A DNA stretch of 64,000 nucleotides from HXMU1420-2 sp040830545 (GTDB lineage: Bacteria; Pseudomonadota; Alphaproteobacteria; Rhodobacterales; Rhodobacteraceae): positions 23,116 to 87,115 of the forward strand of contig JBFOMB010000018.1 of the NCBI GenBank assembly GCA_040830545.1, in the 5' to 3' direction. How positions within the stretch are numbered: position 1 is the first letter of the stretch; each line of letters begins with the position of its first letter. A model generated the notes under the pieces. That model made no database searches. It was not told the origin of the DNA and was given only the letters and a program-made list of their open reading frames with translations. Of the stretch, positions 1 to 8,667 are shown in pieces. The position numbers and the translations under genes were made by a program.

Positions 1-2850
1 GTGATCTACCCCCTCTAACCCATGTTCGATGGGCGCAATCAGTTCCAGATAGGCCTCGTGCGCCGCATCCAGATCATAGCCCTCCTGCGGGCCGCCAAAG
101 TCGAAAGAGCCACGTTTGATACCGGCCGATCCAACGGCCTCCTCGGACTCGGTCTCCGTTTCTTGCGGCCTGCTCCATGTGCAGAAATTCTGATCCCAGT
201 CGATTTTGCACCGCAGATACCGCAACAACGTGGAGTGGATGAAGTTCGGCGTCAGCGCCGCCGCGATGGTCTGCCCATCCCAGCGCACCAGATAGGCGAT
301 GCCCGGAATGGGGTTTTCCAAACGGTCATATTGCGTCGGTGCCAGCAGCAAAAGCGCCTCGCCTGGAGACAGCAGATCAACCACCTCCTCCACGCGCATT
401 GGCTGGGCCCCACCCAATACCCCAAACTCGGGCGCAACCGACTGCAATTCTGCGTCCAACGCGCTTTGATCATCGCGCAGTTTTGCCAACGAAGCCTGCA
501 ACGCAATCACTTGGTCCGTATCCTGCCCTGCATAGGCCAGCCGCAACGCGTCGCTTTGCACCTCAACCTGAGAAGACAAATCCTGTCGGCGACGAAGTTG
601 CGCCGCCAAGGCCGGATCACTGGTAGCAAACCGTCGCGCGGCCTGCGTCATTGCGGTGCCCGCCTGCCGTTCCAGTGGCCATTGCAGCAACTGGAATACG
701 TCCATCGTGTCGTCATCCATAAACAAGTCGGGATTTCGCAAATGCAAATGCGCCAACCCGCGCGAAAACTTCAACAGAGAGTCCGGGTCGTGCGAAGACG
801 CGGACAGCATCTGCTCCAGCCCTGCCCGGTAATAGGCTGCTGCATCCGTCTGGAGATCCGCATCGTCCAGAAGCAGCGCAAGCGAGTCGTTCCCGAATGC
901 GTCAATGGCGCCATCACCGAACCGCGCACGTACCGCTTCGATTTGCTCCAAGCCTTCAACCGGGTCCAATTCCAGCCAGGACAAAGCACGCACGATATGC
1001 AGCATCGCAAAGAACTGTTGCTGGTCCGCTGGCAGGGCCTGGGTTTCCGCAATGATTGCATCCAGCCGGGGAAGTGCGGCAACCACGTCGTCGGCTTCTG
1101 CCATATCGGAAATGGCCACCAGGCCACGGGCCATCAAAATACCGGGGTCGTCGTGGAAACCCGCCTGCTCTGCCCGGTCGATATAGGTCCGGGCGATGAC
1201 CCGGACCTCGTCCGAATCTGCGTCAATCATAGTGGTTATCAACTGCATCAGCCTGGCCAGGAACAGCATCGGTTCATTGTTCGACGCCTTTGTCTCCAGT
1301 ATCGGCAAGGCGCGGTCGATATAGGTTCGGGCAACAGAAAACTGGTGTGTTGCGAACAGAGAGTGGGCCTTGAGCACCAGGAACTGCGCAGTGATCTCGT
1401 GGTTCGTTCCCAGCGCGTTTGACACCGTGGCCAGACCCTCGTCCACAAAGGGCTGCGCTTCGTCCAACCGGTTCGCAGCAAACAGCGCCTGCGCATAGTG
1501 CGCCATTTCTTGCAATGCGATCACGGACCTTGGGCCATAGACGGCGATCGTGTCAGACAATAGCCGCTGACCGATCTCGATAGCAGCCGCACTGTCGCCT
1601 TCCATTTGGGCAATGCCGCGCAATCCGCTGGTTGCCAGCAATGCAGTGTCCAGCATACCCAGAGACTTTGCCTGCCGCTCGGTTTCCGACAACAGCGCCT
1701 TTGCGTCCTCCCACTCACCCTCGGCCACAAGGACGTTGGCATAAAACGCCCCTAGTCGTAGCGTCGCTGGATGCGAGGGTCCAAAAGCGTCGCCTGCCCG
1801 TTGATACGACAGGGCCAGATCGGCAGAGGACGTTTCAGGCTCCAACAAATGGCGCGAGATCGTGAGACCCGCGTCAAATGTCGCGGAAATCCGCGGCTCT
1901 GCCCTAGCGATGTGCAGGGCACGTTCAATCACGCGCAGGGTCTCAGGCAGGTCAGCGGCAGCTACCCCTGTGATGTTGCCGAACATGCGAATATCCACCA
2001 GTTCCAGCGGCGTATCCGGTATCATCAACATCGCCTCACGCAGGATACGGTCCGCTTCGCCTTGTTCGTCAGGCACACCCTCCGCGATCATCCCGGCGGC
2101 CATCAAGGTGCGCAGTTGAAGGGTCATGCCGGGTGGCGCGTTTTGCAGGATGGGCAAAACCTCCTGCGCCACATCAATCACATCGCGAAACCGCTGAGCA
2201 GCAAACAGATTTTGCTGGTAGGATACCGCAAACGCCACATTGGGCTGCATCCCGTTCTGACGGGCGGCGCGCTGCGCGCTCATCACAGTGGCCTGCAATT
2301 CCAAAGCCTCATCCAAATCCCCTTGCAACGCTAGGATCGAGGCCAGCGTTTCCGCCAACTGGGCGCGCAACGAATGGGTTTCTGGCATGATCTGTGCGCT
2401 GGTATCATAAGCCTCGCGCGCCAGCTTCAACGCTCTGTAAGGGTCTTGCAGTGCCAGCACTGTCGCCAGATCGCCTTTGGTCTTCAAAAGCCCTGCGTTT
2501 TCTGGCGGCAGGGTGGATTCAGCAATCAACAGCATACGTTCCAGTATCTCGGCGTTGTCCTGCATTTGCCCAAGAAAGCCGCGGATCATCACGATGCCGC
2601 CCATATAGTTCAGCAATTCAGGACTGCGCGGACCCAGAACACGCTCGGCCAATGGCAGCCCGTCGAGCGCCATTTGAAGGGTTTCCTGCGTTGGCGGGCG
2701 GTTGGTGGTTGCAGCACCCAAATCCGCCATCAACGTCTGAAACGCGGCACGCTCCGCCTGGCTCTGGGCCTGAGCATCGGAAGCGGACAGCATCCAACAG
2801 GACACCACCACGCAAAGCACATGTGTGACCCGAAAAAATACAACGCCCAT
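1..2850 (-). CDS. Exported TPR/CHAT-domain protein (partial, C-terminus outside window)
   Basis: The frame is open from an ATG at 2850 to the first base of the window (950 codons, no stop), so the C-terminus is missing. Residues 1-35 form a signal peptide with a hydrophobic core (HVLCVVVSCWML) and a likely cleavage site after SDAQA, so the protein is exported. The next roughly 780 residues are helical, Ala/Leu-rich and TPR-like. Near residue 820 the pattern changes to LLSPGEALLLLAPTQYD and then GIAYLVRWDG, the usual opening of a CHAT (caspase HetF-associated with TPR) domain. The catalytic His and Cys would lie beyond base 1 and cannot be checked. The gene stands alone, 86 bp downstream of pepT on the same strand. 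Family assignment is good; function and target are unknown. Confidence 0.75.
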   Translation of the reverse strand, partial: MGVVFFRVTHVLCVVVSCWMLSASDAQAQSQAERAAFQTLMADLGAATTNRPPTQETLQMALDGLPLAERVLGPRSPELLNYMGGIVMIRGFLGQMQDNAEILERMLLIAESTLPPENAGLLKTKGDLATVLALQDPYRALKLAREAYDTSAQIMPETHSLRAQLAETLASILALQGDLDEALELQATVMSAQRAARQNGMQPNVAFAVSYQQNLFAAQRFRDVIDVAQEVLPILQNAPPGMTLQLRTLMAAGMIAEGVPDEQGEADRILREAMLMIPDTPLELVDIRMFGNITGVAAADLPETLRVIERALHIARAEPRISATFDAGLTISRHLLEPETSSADLALSYQRAGDAFGPSHPATLRLGAFYANVLVAEGEWEDAKALLSETERQAKSLGMLDTALLATSGLRGIAQMEGDSAAAIEIGQRLLSDTIAVYGPRSVIALQEMAHYAQALFAANRLDEAQPFVDEGLATVSNALGTNHEITAQFLVLKAHSLFATHQFSVARTYIDRALPILETKASNNEPMLFLARLMQLITTMIDADSDEVRVIARTYIDRAEQAGFHDDPGILMARGLVAISDMAEADDVVAALPRLDAIIAETQALPADQQQFFAMLHIVRALSWLELDPVEGLEQIEAVRARFGDGAIDAFGNDSLALLLDDADLQTDAAAYYRAGLEQMLSASSHDPDSLLKFSRGLAHLHLRNPDLFMDDDTMDVFQLLQWPLERQAGTAMTQAARRFATSDPALAAQLRRRQDLSSQVEVQSDALRLAYAGQDTDQVIALQASLAKLRDDQSALDAELQSVAPEFGVLGGAQPMRVEEVVDLLSPGEALLLLAPTQYDRLENPIPGIAYLVRWDGQTIAAALTPNFIHSTLLRYLRCKIDWDQNFCTWSRPQETETESEEAVGSAGIKRGSFDFGGPQEGYDLDAAHEAYLELIAPIEHGLEGVDH

Positions 2851-2936
2851 CTGATGCCCCCGCACGCTGGCCCCCTTGTGGCCAGTTTGCGCGCGAAAAC
2901 CCTTGCTGCCAAGTGTTTAGGCCGGGTGGCCAGCGC

Positions 2937-4169
2937 CTACTTCGCGGCGCGTTCTGCGATCCGCAAGCACAGGTCAGTGGCCAGCGCCATGTCCTGCACA
3001 GAAATCCACTCCAGCGGCCCATGCACATTCTGCATGCCCGTGAACAGGTTGGGACAGGGCACACCGAATTCCGTCAACAACGACCCGTCCGTACCACCGC
3101 GAATAGGAATCGATTTTTCCTCAATCCCCAGATCGGCCAAGGCCGCCCGCGCAAGATCGACGGGGGTCATGTCACCTTCCAGCCAATACCGCATATTGCG
3201 GTATTGCGGCGTGATTTCGCAGGTTATTTCCGCGCGGGGCTCGGTCGCTGCGATGGTCTCGCACACCTGGCGCAGCAGCTTGCCCTTTGCCTCCAGCCCG
3301 TCCAGCTCAAAGTCGCGGATGATGAAACGCACAACCATCTCCGCCGCATTGCCCTTCGCATCGCCTGCATGGATGAACCCCTGACGGCCGTCGGTTGTTT
3401 CAGGCGTCATTGTGACCTGAGGCAGCGTGTCGACGATTTTCGAGCTCAGGTGAATGGCATTGACCAACTGATCCTTGGCCGTGCCGGGGTGAATGGACAC
3501 GCCTTTGACCGTCACAACTGCAAAGTCAGCCGAGAAGGTTTCGTAGACGATTTCACCAACCTCCCCGCCGTCAAAGGTATAGGCGAAATCAACACCGAGG
3601 TCCTTGGGCAGCTTTGCGTCCACGCCGCGCCCGATTTCCTCGTCAGGGGTAAAGGCCACGCGGATCGTTGGCCGCTGAATGTCGGGTGAATTCAGAAGAT
3701 GCCGTGCCGCAGTCATGGCAATTGCAACGCCCGCCTTGTCATCCGCGCCCAGCAGCGTCAGACCCGAGGCCGTGACTATGTCATGCCCGACCTTTTCGGC
3801 GAGGTAGGGGAACTCTTCGGGCGTCAGCGACAGGTCCGCGTCGTCCGGAAAAGTGATTGCCCCGCCATTATAGCCTTCGACCAACCGGGGCTTGACCCCG
3901 GTCGCGTTGAACTGAGGCGCGGTATCCACATGGGCGAGGAAGCCGACCGTCGGCCCCTCTGCCGTACCCGGAATTGTCGCGATCACTGTGCCATAGTCGG
4001 TTTTAGTTACGTCCACCGCGCCCATCTCCGTCAGTTCCTCGACCAATAGATCCAGCATGTCATGCTGGCACGCGGTGGAGGGCGTCGACGGGCTGTCAAT
4101 GTCAGACTGACTGTCGATAGCGCAGTAGCGGACCAGACGATCTTTCAATTCGGTGTCAAAGGAGGTCAT
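2937..4169 (-). CDS. pepT: Peptidase T (tripeptide aminopeptidase, M20B family)
   Basis: Cytosolic di-zinc aminopeptidase that removes the N-terminal residue of tripeptides. The 410-residue length is normal for PepT. The zinc site is visible: H80 and D82 in FLAHVDT, D143 in LLGADDKAG, E177/E178 in TPDEEIGRG, D200 in YTFDGGEVG and H383 in NVHGPLEW. The central part (about 210-320) is the dimerisation lid. The ATG at 4169 is preceded by AGAGGA at suitable spacing. It is transcribed in the same direction as the CHAT gene downstream and the thiolase upstream, with about 100 bp to the latter, so an operon is possible but not shown. Confidence 0.95.
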   Translation of the reverse strand: MTSFDTELKDRLVRYCAIDSQSDIDSPSTPSTACQHDMLDLLVEELTEMGAVDVTKTDYGTVIATIPGTAEGPTVGFLAHVDTAPQFNATGVKPRLVEGYNGGAITFPDDADLSLTPEEFPYLAEKVGHDIVTASGLTLLGADDKAGVAIAMTAARHLLNSPDIQRPTIRVAFTPDEEIGRGVDAKLPKDLGVDFAYTFDGGEVGEIVYETFSADFAVVTVKGVSIHPGTAKDQLVNAIHLSSKIVDTLPQVTMTPETTDGRQGFIHAGDAKGNAAEMVVRFIIRDFELDGLEAKGKLLRQVCETIAATEPRAEITCEITPQYRNMRYWLEGDMTPVDLARAALADLGIEEKSIPIRGGTDGSLLTEFGVPCPNLFTGMQNVHGPLEWISVQDMALATDLCLRIAERAAK

Positions 4170-4268
4170 GTACTTTCCTCTGGGGTGTCAAAGCATGAGT
4201 GACGACGAGACTCGGTGGGCCCCGTTGCGCAGATTGGGGGCAAAGTCACCCTTGCCCCCTTCTAAGCC

Positions 4269-5450
4269 TCAGTTCAGGCGCTCGAATGCCAGCGCGATGC
4301 CCTGACCACCACCGATGCACATGGTCACCAGGCCATACTGCCCGCCAATCCGTTCCAGCTCGTAGAGCGTCTTGATCGAGATGATAGCGCCCGTCGCGCC
4401 CACTGGGTGACCCAACGCGATGGCACCACCATTCGGATTGACCTTGTCAGTGTTCAGGCCCAACCCTGCATTGACTGCGCAGGCTTGCGCTGCAAAGGCC
4501 TCGTTGCTTTCGATCACATCAAACTGGTCGGCGCTCATGTCGATCTTTTCCAGCAGTTTGGTCACCGCAGGGATCGGGCCAATGCCCATCACCTCGTGAC
4601 GCACACCGGCAATCGCATACCCGAGCAGGCGCGCGCGCGGCTTCAGCCCTGCTGCCTCTGCCGCATCTGCCGAGGCCAGCACCATCGCAGCCGCCCCGTC
4701 ATTGATGCCCGACGCGTTGCCCGCCGTGACCGAACCGTCCTTTTTGAAAGCTGGTCGCAACTTGGCCAGGTTTTCGATGGTCGTGCCCGCCTTCACGTGC
4801 TCGTCCGTGGCAAATGGCACCATGTCACGCTTCACCCGCACCTCGATCGGCAGGATCTGGCTTTCGAAATGCCCGGCCTCGACCGCAGCCGCCGCACGCT
4901 TCTGGCTTTCCAGTGCAAACGCGTCCTGCTGTTCGCGGCTGATCTGGTTTTCGGCAGCCACGTTTTCAGCTGTGATCCCCATGTGACCCACGCCAAATGG
5001 GTCGTTCAATGCGCCGATCATCATGTCGGTAAAGGTCATGTCGCCCATCTTCTGACCGGTTCGAATGGACTGCGTCGAATGCGGCGCGCGCGACATGCTT
5101 TCTGCCCCACCGGCCAGTGCAAATTCCACATCACCCAGCATGATGTGCTGTGCGGCGCTGACAATCGCCTGCGCCCCGGACCCGCAGAGGCGGTTGACAG
5201 TCAAACCCGTAGCTTCCTCCGGAACTCCCGCTTCAACGGCGGCCACGCGACCCAGATACATGTCCTTTGCTTCCGTATTGATCACATGTCCGAACACCGA
5301 CGCTCCGATCTGCCCGGGCTCTACGCCCGACCGGCTCATCGCCTCTTTTGCGACTGCGGCGGCCAATGCGGTGGGAGGTGTGCCTGCCAGCGATCCACCA
5401 AAGGTGCCGATGGCGGTGCGGGTGCCGTCCAGAATAACTACGTCTTTCAC
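4269..5450 (-). CDS. Acetyl-CoA C-acyltransferase (thiolase)
   Basis: Catalyses reversible thiolytic cleavage or condensation of acyl-CoAs, in beta-oxidation or acetoacetyl-CoA formation. The 393-residue protein has the three thiolase landmarks: nucleophile C89 in NRLCGSGAQ, H348 in GGAIALGHPVGATGA, and C378 in TMCIGGGQG. The sequence resembles the broad-specificity BktB/PhaA group; chain-length preference cannot be read from it. The ATG at 5450 follows a purine-rich GAAAGGAAATCCAAG leader. No other beta-oxidation gene is adjacent; a 463-bp gene-free stretch lies upstream. Confidence 0.92.
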   Translation of the reverse strand: MKDVVILDGTRTAIGTFGGSLAGTPPTALAAAVAKEAMSRSGVEPGQIGASVFGHVINTEAKDMYLGRVAAVEAGVPEEATGLTVNRLCGSGAQAIVSAAQHIMLGDVEFALAGGAESMSRAPHSTQSIRTGQKMGDMTFTDMMIGALNDPFGVGHMGITAENVAAENQISREQQDAFALESQKRAAAAVEAGHFESQILPIEVRVKRDMVPFATDEHVKAGTTIENLAKLRPAFKKDGSVTAGNASGINDGAAAMVLASADAAEAAGLKPRARLLGYAIAGVRHEVMGIGPIPAVTKLLEKIDMSADQFDVIESNEAFAAQACAVNAGLGLNTDKVNPNGGAIALGHPVGATGAIISIKTLYELERIGGQYGLVTMCIGGGQGIALAFERLN

Positions 5451-5913
5451 TTGGATTTCCTTTCAAGTTCACCGGGCGTCAAAACGCCAACTCCGCCCAA
5501 CAAGGTCTGTACTCAGCCCCAAGCGCGTTTGCGTCACTACTTCTACAGGCAATGTCTACGCTCAGCGCCGGACGGATTCCAGTGGGCTGGGTACGAGTTT
5601 TTACCGTAGCTTCGATCGCACTGTCCGACAGTCGAGAACTTGTCTCATTCGAAGGCGACAATTGCAGTGTGGGTCGGCCAGACTTCTTGGTCACGCGGGT
5701 TTCAAGCATGGATGCATGGATACTGAAGAGCCTTTCGTTCAAGTTCCTCAGCATCAAACCACACCGGCCCTCAACAGGCTCCAGATCAGCCGGTCAATAA
5801 CCTACCCGTGCGTGACCATCTTTAGGACCGGTGCCGCCCACGCAAGGTGACCAAGCTAAAGCCTCAAATCAGAACTTGGGTCTCGCCCGACACAAGCAGA
5901 TGACCTTTCACGG
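5451..5913. other. 463-bp stretch without a confident gene
   Basis: Between the thiolase start and the cytochrome stop I see no convincing gene. Short open frames exist on both strands (e.g. minus 5757-5479, plus 5552-5800), but they overlap each other, lack a Shine-Dalgarno sequence and resemble no family I recognise. Base use looks less GC-rich than in the flanking genes, so this may be decayed or acquired DNA. Confidence 0.5.
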
Positions 5914-6294
5914 CTATTCCTGTTGAACGCTTTCCAAGTAGGCCAAAAGGGCCGCCAGAGGACGCGGTGTTGGCGTGAGCGTGCCGTCCACCTCCAGCGG
6001 AACGGTTTCGCCTTCCAGCAGGGCGCCGAATTCCGGCATCGCCTCGGCAGGCACTTTGCCCCGGCCATAACCGTCAATCTGGCTCAGCACCCGAGCGCGG
6101 GGGAAACCGCCGCCATTGCGGGCGGCGATGCGGGTCAGGTCAGGACCAATTCCACCTGTGGCATCCGCACCGTGGCATCCGGCACAATTCTGCGCAAACA
6201 GCGCCTGCCCTTCGGGTGGGCCAGGCATTTCGTTGACCGAACAGGCCACGACAAATGCCACCGCCGGAAGACCGGCCATCCAAATTGATTTCAT
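5914..6294 (-). CDS. Small c-type cytochrome, predicted lipoprotein
   Basis: A 126-residue monoheme cytochrome c. The N-terminus (MKSIWMAGLPAVAFVVAC) ends in a lipobox (VVAC), so it is probably lipid-anchored on the periplasmic side. The heme motif CAGCH follows at about residue 38, and EAMPEF supplies a likely Met axial ligand near residue 86. The ATG at 6294 was chosen because the longer upstream reading runs into the neighbouring cytochrome gene and lacks a signal peptide. It lies 109 bp downstream of a second cytochrome-like gene of similar size and layout, suggesting an electron-transfer pair from an old duplication. The redox partner is unknown. Confidence 0.82.
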   Translation of the reverse strand: MKSIWMAGLPAVAFVVACSVNEMPGPPEGQALFAQNCAGCHGADATGGIGPDLTRIAARNGGGFPRARVLSQIDGYGRGKVPAEAMPEFGALLEGETVPLEVDGTLTPTPRPLAALLAYLESVQQE

Positions 6295-6403
6295 GTCCCT
6301 GTCGTCCTGTTTCGGCCGTTTTTGGTTTGTGTTCAGCAGACGATAAACAGTGGCAAAGATCAACCGTGTGCGGCGGGTTCGGCAGGGTTTCTTCCGTCGC
6401 AGA

Positions 6404-6811
6404 TCACTCCTGCTGCAAGGTTTGCAGAAACCCCAGCAGGTCCACAATGGGCTGGCTGGTGAGCATGGGTTGGCCCGACGGTGTCTTGATCGAGGCATCG
6501 GCCCCTTCGAAGAAAAACCCGTAAACAGGCATGGGGCTTCCATGGCTCAGCAGCGGGTCGCGCCCGTCAATGCGGCGGGCCACCTGCTCCATGGGAAAGA
6601 CGCCACCATTGTCGACAGTGAGCTGAGTCAGATCACGGGGCTTGACGGTCAGAACACCTGCCATCGGACCGCCACCCATAGCATCCAGACCCTGGCAAGT
6701 CGCGCAATGCTCGCGGTAGAGCGCTGCGCCTTCCTGAATGTCCTGTGCTGAAGCAGCATTGGATGCAAGAGTTAGCGCAAGCGTCGGAATAAGAAGGGCC
6801 TTTGAGGTCAT
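6404..6811 (-). CDS. Cytochrome c-like protein with CXXCQ instead of CXXCH
   Basis: A 135-residue periplasmic protein with a signal peptide (cleavage probably after SNAASA) and a cytochrome c fold: HCATCQGLDAMGGGP, VKPRDLT and a Met in SPMPVYGFFF. The heme motif reads CATCQ. The codon at that place is CAG where CAC or CAT would encode the proximal His, a single-base difference. Without that His the normal axial ligation is lost, so it is either a degenerate cytochrome, a heme protein with altered ligation, or carries a sequence error. ATG 6811 has CGGAGA upstream. It precedes the lipoprotein cytochrome (5914-6294) on the same strand. Confidence 0.78.
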   Translation of the reverse strand: MTSKALLIPTLALTLASNAASAQDIQEGAALYREHCATCQGLDAMGGGPMAGVLTVKPRDLTQLTVDNGGVFPMEQVARRIDGRDPLLSHGSPMPVYGFFFEGADASIKTPSGQPMLTSQPIVDLLGFLQTLQQE

Positions 6812-6988
6812 GATCTTCTCCGGAGATTTGTCGTTTTGAACTGGGCTGAGCCTGTTCCATTTCGACACCTGCTGCCTTGACGCAGATCAACCTGAAGGAG
6901 GTCTGGTTCAAAACTGTCGCGCGAAACACAAGAATATGCTAAGATAACACCGCCTTTTGAGGCATTTTTGATTTAGGGGGATATTTTT

Positions 6989-7492
6989 ATGACAGTGCGG
7001 AATTGGCTGGTTATTGGCCTTGCCACGCTTGCGGTCCTGGGGGCTGCCGGCGGGTATTACATGTATCAGGGGTCGTCACAGGGGTTTTATGTGCTGACAC
7101 CTGCAGAGGTGGCGGAACTGGCGGAACAGGAGCCCGAGGCCGAAGCCGAGAATGAACTCACCCGAGGGGTGCGTATGACGAAGGCCGATGGTCCGAACAT
7201 CAAGTTCCGCTCGCCGAACAACGATGTTCTGGCCTCGCCCGTGAATATCGACGTGAACATCCAGCCCAAGGATGGGGTTGCGGTGGACATGCGTTCGATC
7301 CGGATCGACTACAAGATGGGGCCGGGATGGATCAACGTGACGAACCGGATTATGAAGCACGCATCGGTCAAGGGCTCGCGGCTATACGCCAAGGCGGCGG
7401 AACTGCCAGCGGGCAAACACACGATGCGGTTGTCGGTGAAAGATGGGCAGAAGCGACAGACGCAGGCGGTTGTGTCTTTCGTCGTTCGGTAA
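6989..7492 (+). CDS. Membrane-anchored hypothetical protein
   Basis: A 167-residue protein of unknown function. Residues 5-25 form one hydrophobic helix after a single Arg, so it is an N-terminal anchor or uncleaved signal. An acidic linker (EPEAEAENEL) at about 45-57 leads to a beta-rich domain with PNIKFRSPNNDV, INVTNR and a C-terminal QAVVSFVVR strand, arranged like an Ig-type periplasmic domain. ATG 6989 has a good AGGGGG site seven bases upstream. It is divergent from the two cytochrome genes (177 bp between starts) and has no obvious operon partner. Confidence 0.75.
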   Translation: MTVRNWLVIGLATLAVLGAAGGYYMYQGSSQGFYVLTPAEVAELAEQEPEAEAENELTRGVRMTKADGPNIKFRSPNNDVLASPVNIDVNIQPKDGVAVDMRSIRIDYKMGPGWINVTNRIMKHASVKGSRLYAKAAELPAGKHTMRLSVKDGQKRQTQAVVSFVVR

Positions 7493-7508
7493 ATGTGTTG
7501 GATCCGAG

Positions 7509-7529
7509 GCCCCGGATCAGGTCCGGGGC
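7509..7529. repeat. Hairpin repeat, GCCCCGGA/TCCGGGGC type
   Basis: An 8-bp perfect stem (GCCCCGGA, TCAGG loop, TCCGGGGC). The same sequence with one mismatch recurs at 7646-7666 in this short intergenic region, so it behaves as a small palindromic repeat and may also serve as transcription end for the convergent genes. Confidence 0.6.
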
Positions 7530-7604
7530 TGCGGGGGCGTGTCCAGCATTGGTTGCGCCCCCGATCTCTATTGAGATGGCCACAGTACGAACATACGAAA
7601 CGCA

Positions 7605-7625
7605 GTCCCGCGCTTGACGCGGGAC
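7605..7625. repeat. Hairpin repeat, GTCCCGCG/CGCGGGAC type
   Basis: Perfect 8-bp stem with a five-base loop, framed by CA before and CTC after. The same layout with the same frame occurs at 55061-55081, about 47 kb away. Confidence 0.6.
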
Positions 7626-7645
7626 CTCTTGCGGTTTGATCGGAG

Positions 7646-7666
7646 GCCCTGGATCAGGTCCGGGGC
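7646..7666. repeat. Second copy of the GCCCCGGA/TCCGGGGC hairpin
   Basis: GCCCTGGA, TCAGG, TCCGGGGC: one base differs from the copy at 7509-7529. Its last base touches the stop codon of the Ldh-family gene. Confidence 0.55.
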
Positions 7667-8652
7667 TACGTTTCGCCTTTGGCCAGTGACAGGGTGAGGT
7701 CCCACAGGGCATCGGGCACATCCACGGTCTCGGCGGGCTGACGCCCCTGCCCCGGCATGCGCGCGCCTTCGTCCTGAGCGACCGCCTCAGCCACCTGCGC
7801 CAGCGTGTCATAAAAGCCCGGCGCACAAGAAGGGTCGATCAGCAGGTAGAACTGGCCCAGATCATGCGGCGGACCTTCGGAGGCCTTGAGTGGTTTGACG
7901 TGTTGGGACGCGATGGAACCGGTCATGCCTGCGGCCAGCAACTCCGCCATCAGGCCAAAGCCCCAGCCCTTGTATCCACCCATGCTGACCAGCGAGCCTT
8001 GCAGAGCGGCCTCAGGGTTCGTGGTTGGCTGGCCATCGGCATCCACCGCCCAGCCTTCGGGGATCGTTTCCCCAGCCGCCTTGGCCATGGTAATCTTGCC
8101 CAAGGCCACGGTTGTGGTGGATTGGTCGAACTGCATGGCCACCCCGCCCTGCCCGTCCGGTACGGAAAAGGCGATGGGGTTGGTGCCAATCACGCGGCTT
8201 TTACCGCCCGGCGCGGCGACGATGGGCGACGCGTTGGTCATGCCGAGCCCGATCAGACCGGCACACGCGATCTGGCCCGTGAAGTAGCCCACAGAGGTGC
8301 AAGTATGCGTGTGCCCAACCGCAAGCTGCGCCGTGCCACACTCGCGCGCGGCCTGGATAGCCAGTGGCAATGCGCAGGCAAAGGCAGGTTGGGCAAAACC
8401 AAGCTGCCCGTCCACCTGAACCGTTCCAGGTTTCGGGCGGGTCACGATAGGATCGACAGTGCCATTCACGCGCCCCGTGGTCAGTTGCTGGCAATAGCTT
8501 TCCAGGTAGTAGAGCCCACAGATACGGTTACCGGTGGCCTCGCTGTGCTCCACAGCTTTGGCGACCTCGGTCGCGATCCAGTCGGCTGCGCCGTGATGGA
8601 TCAGGGCGGCGTGGGCGGCGGTGAAAATCTCAGCCGTGGGGATTTGGGGCAT
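7666..8652 (-). CDS. Ldh-family (malate/L-lactate/ureidoglycolate dehydrogenase) oxidoreductase
   Basis: NAD(P)-dependent reductase of the type II malate/L-lactate dehydrogenase family, which also includes ureidoglycolate dehydrogenase and delta1-piperideine-2-carboxylate reductase. The 328-residue length is typical. Conserved parts visible are VGHTHTCTSVGYFT, where other members have a SHH motif with the catalytic His, IGTNPIAFSVP, MGGYKGWGFGLMAELLA and GQFYLLIDP. Substrate cannot be told from the sequence. It follows the acetyltransferase gene on the same strand by 15 bp and is likely the last gene of the lolC-lolD unit. Confidence 0.85.
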   Translation of the reverse strand: MPQIPTAEIFTAAHAALIHHGAADWIATEVAKAVEHSEATGNRICGLYYLESYCQQLTTGRVNGTVDPIVTRPKPGTVQVDGQLGFAQPAFACALPLAIQAARECGTAQLAVGHTHTCTSVGYFTGQIACAGLIGLGMTNASPIVAAPGGKSRVIGTNPIAFSVPDGQGGVAMQFDQSTTTVALGKITMAKAAGETIPEGWAVDADGQPTTNPEAALQGSLVSMGGYKGWGFGLMAELLAAGMTGSIASQHVKPLKASEGPPHDLGQFYLLIDPSCAPGFYDTLAQVAEAVAQDEGARMPGQGRQPAETVDVPDALWDLTLSLAKGET

Positions 8653-8667
8653 GGAAGTCTCCGAAGA

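Noticed and set aside
22..1422. 466-codon open frame on the plus strand opposite the CHAT gene
   Set aside because: Arg/Gln/Cys-rich product with no domain. The minus strand in this interval gives a continuous TPR-like protein with signal peptide, so the plus frame is a GC-rich antisense shadow.
4407..5609. 400-codon plus-strand frame over the thiolase gene
   Set aside because: Product is low in meaning and lies opposite an intact thiolase with all catalytic residues.
5479..5757. 92-codon minus-strand frame in the gene-poor stretch
   Set aside because: No ribosome site, no recognisable family, and an equally good frame overlaps on the other strand. Kept only as part of the gene-free interval.
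6404..6811. Calling the CXXCQ cytochrome a pseudogene
   Set aside because: The frame, signal peptide, ribosome site and remaining cytochrome motifs are intact; a single substitution does not show loss of function.
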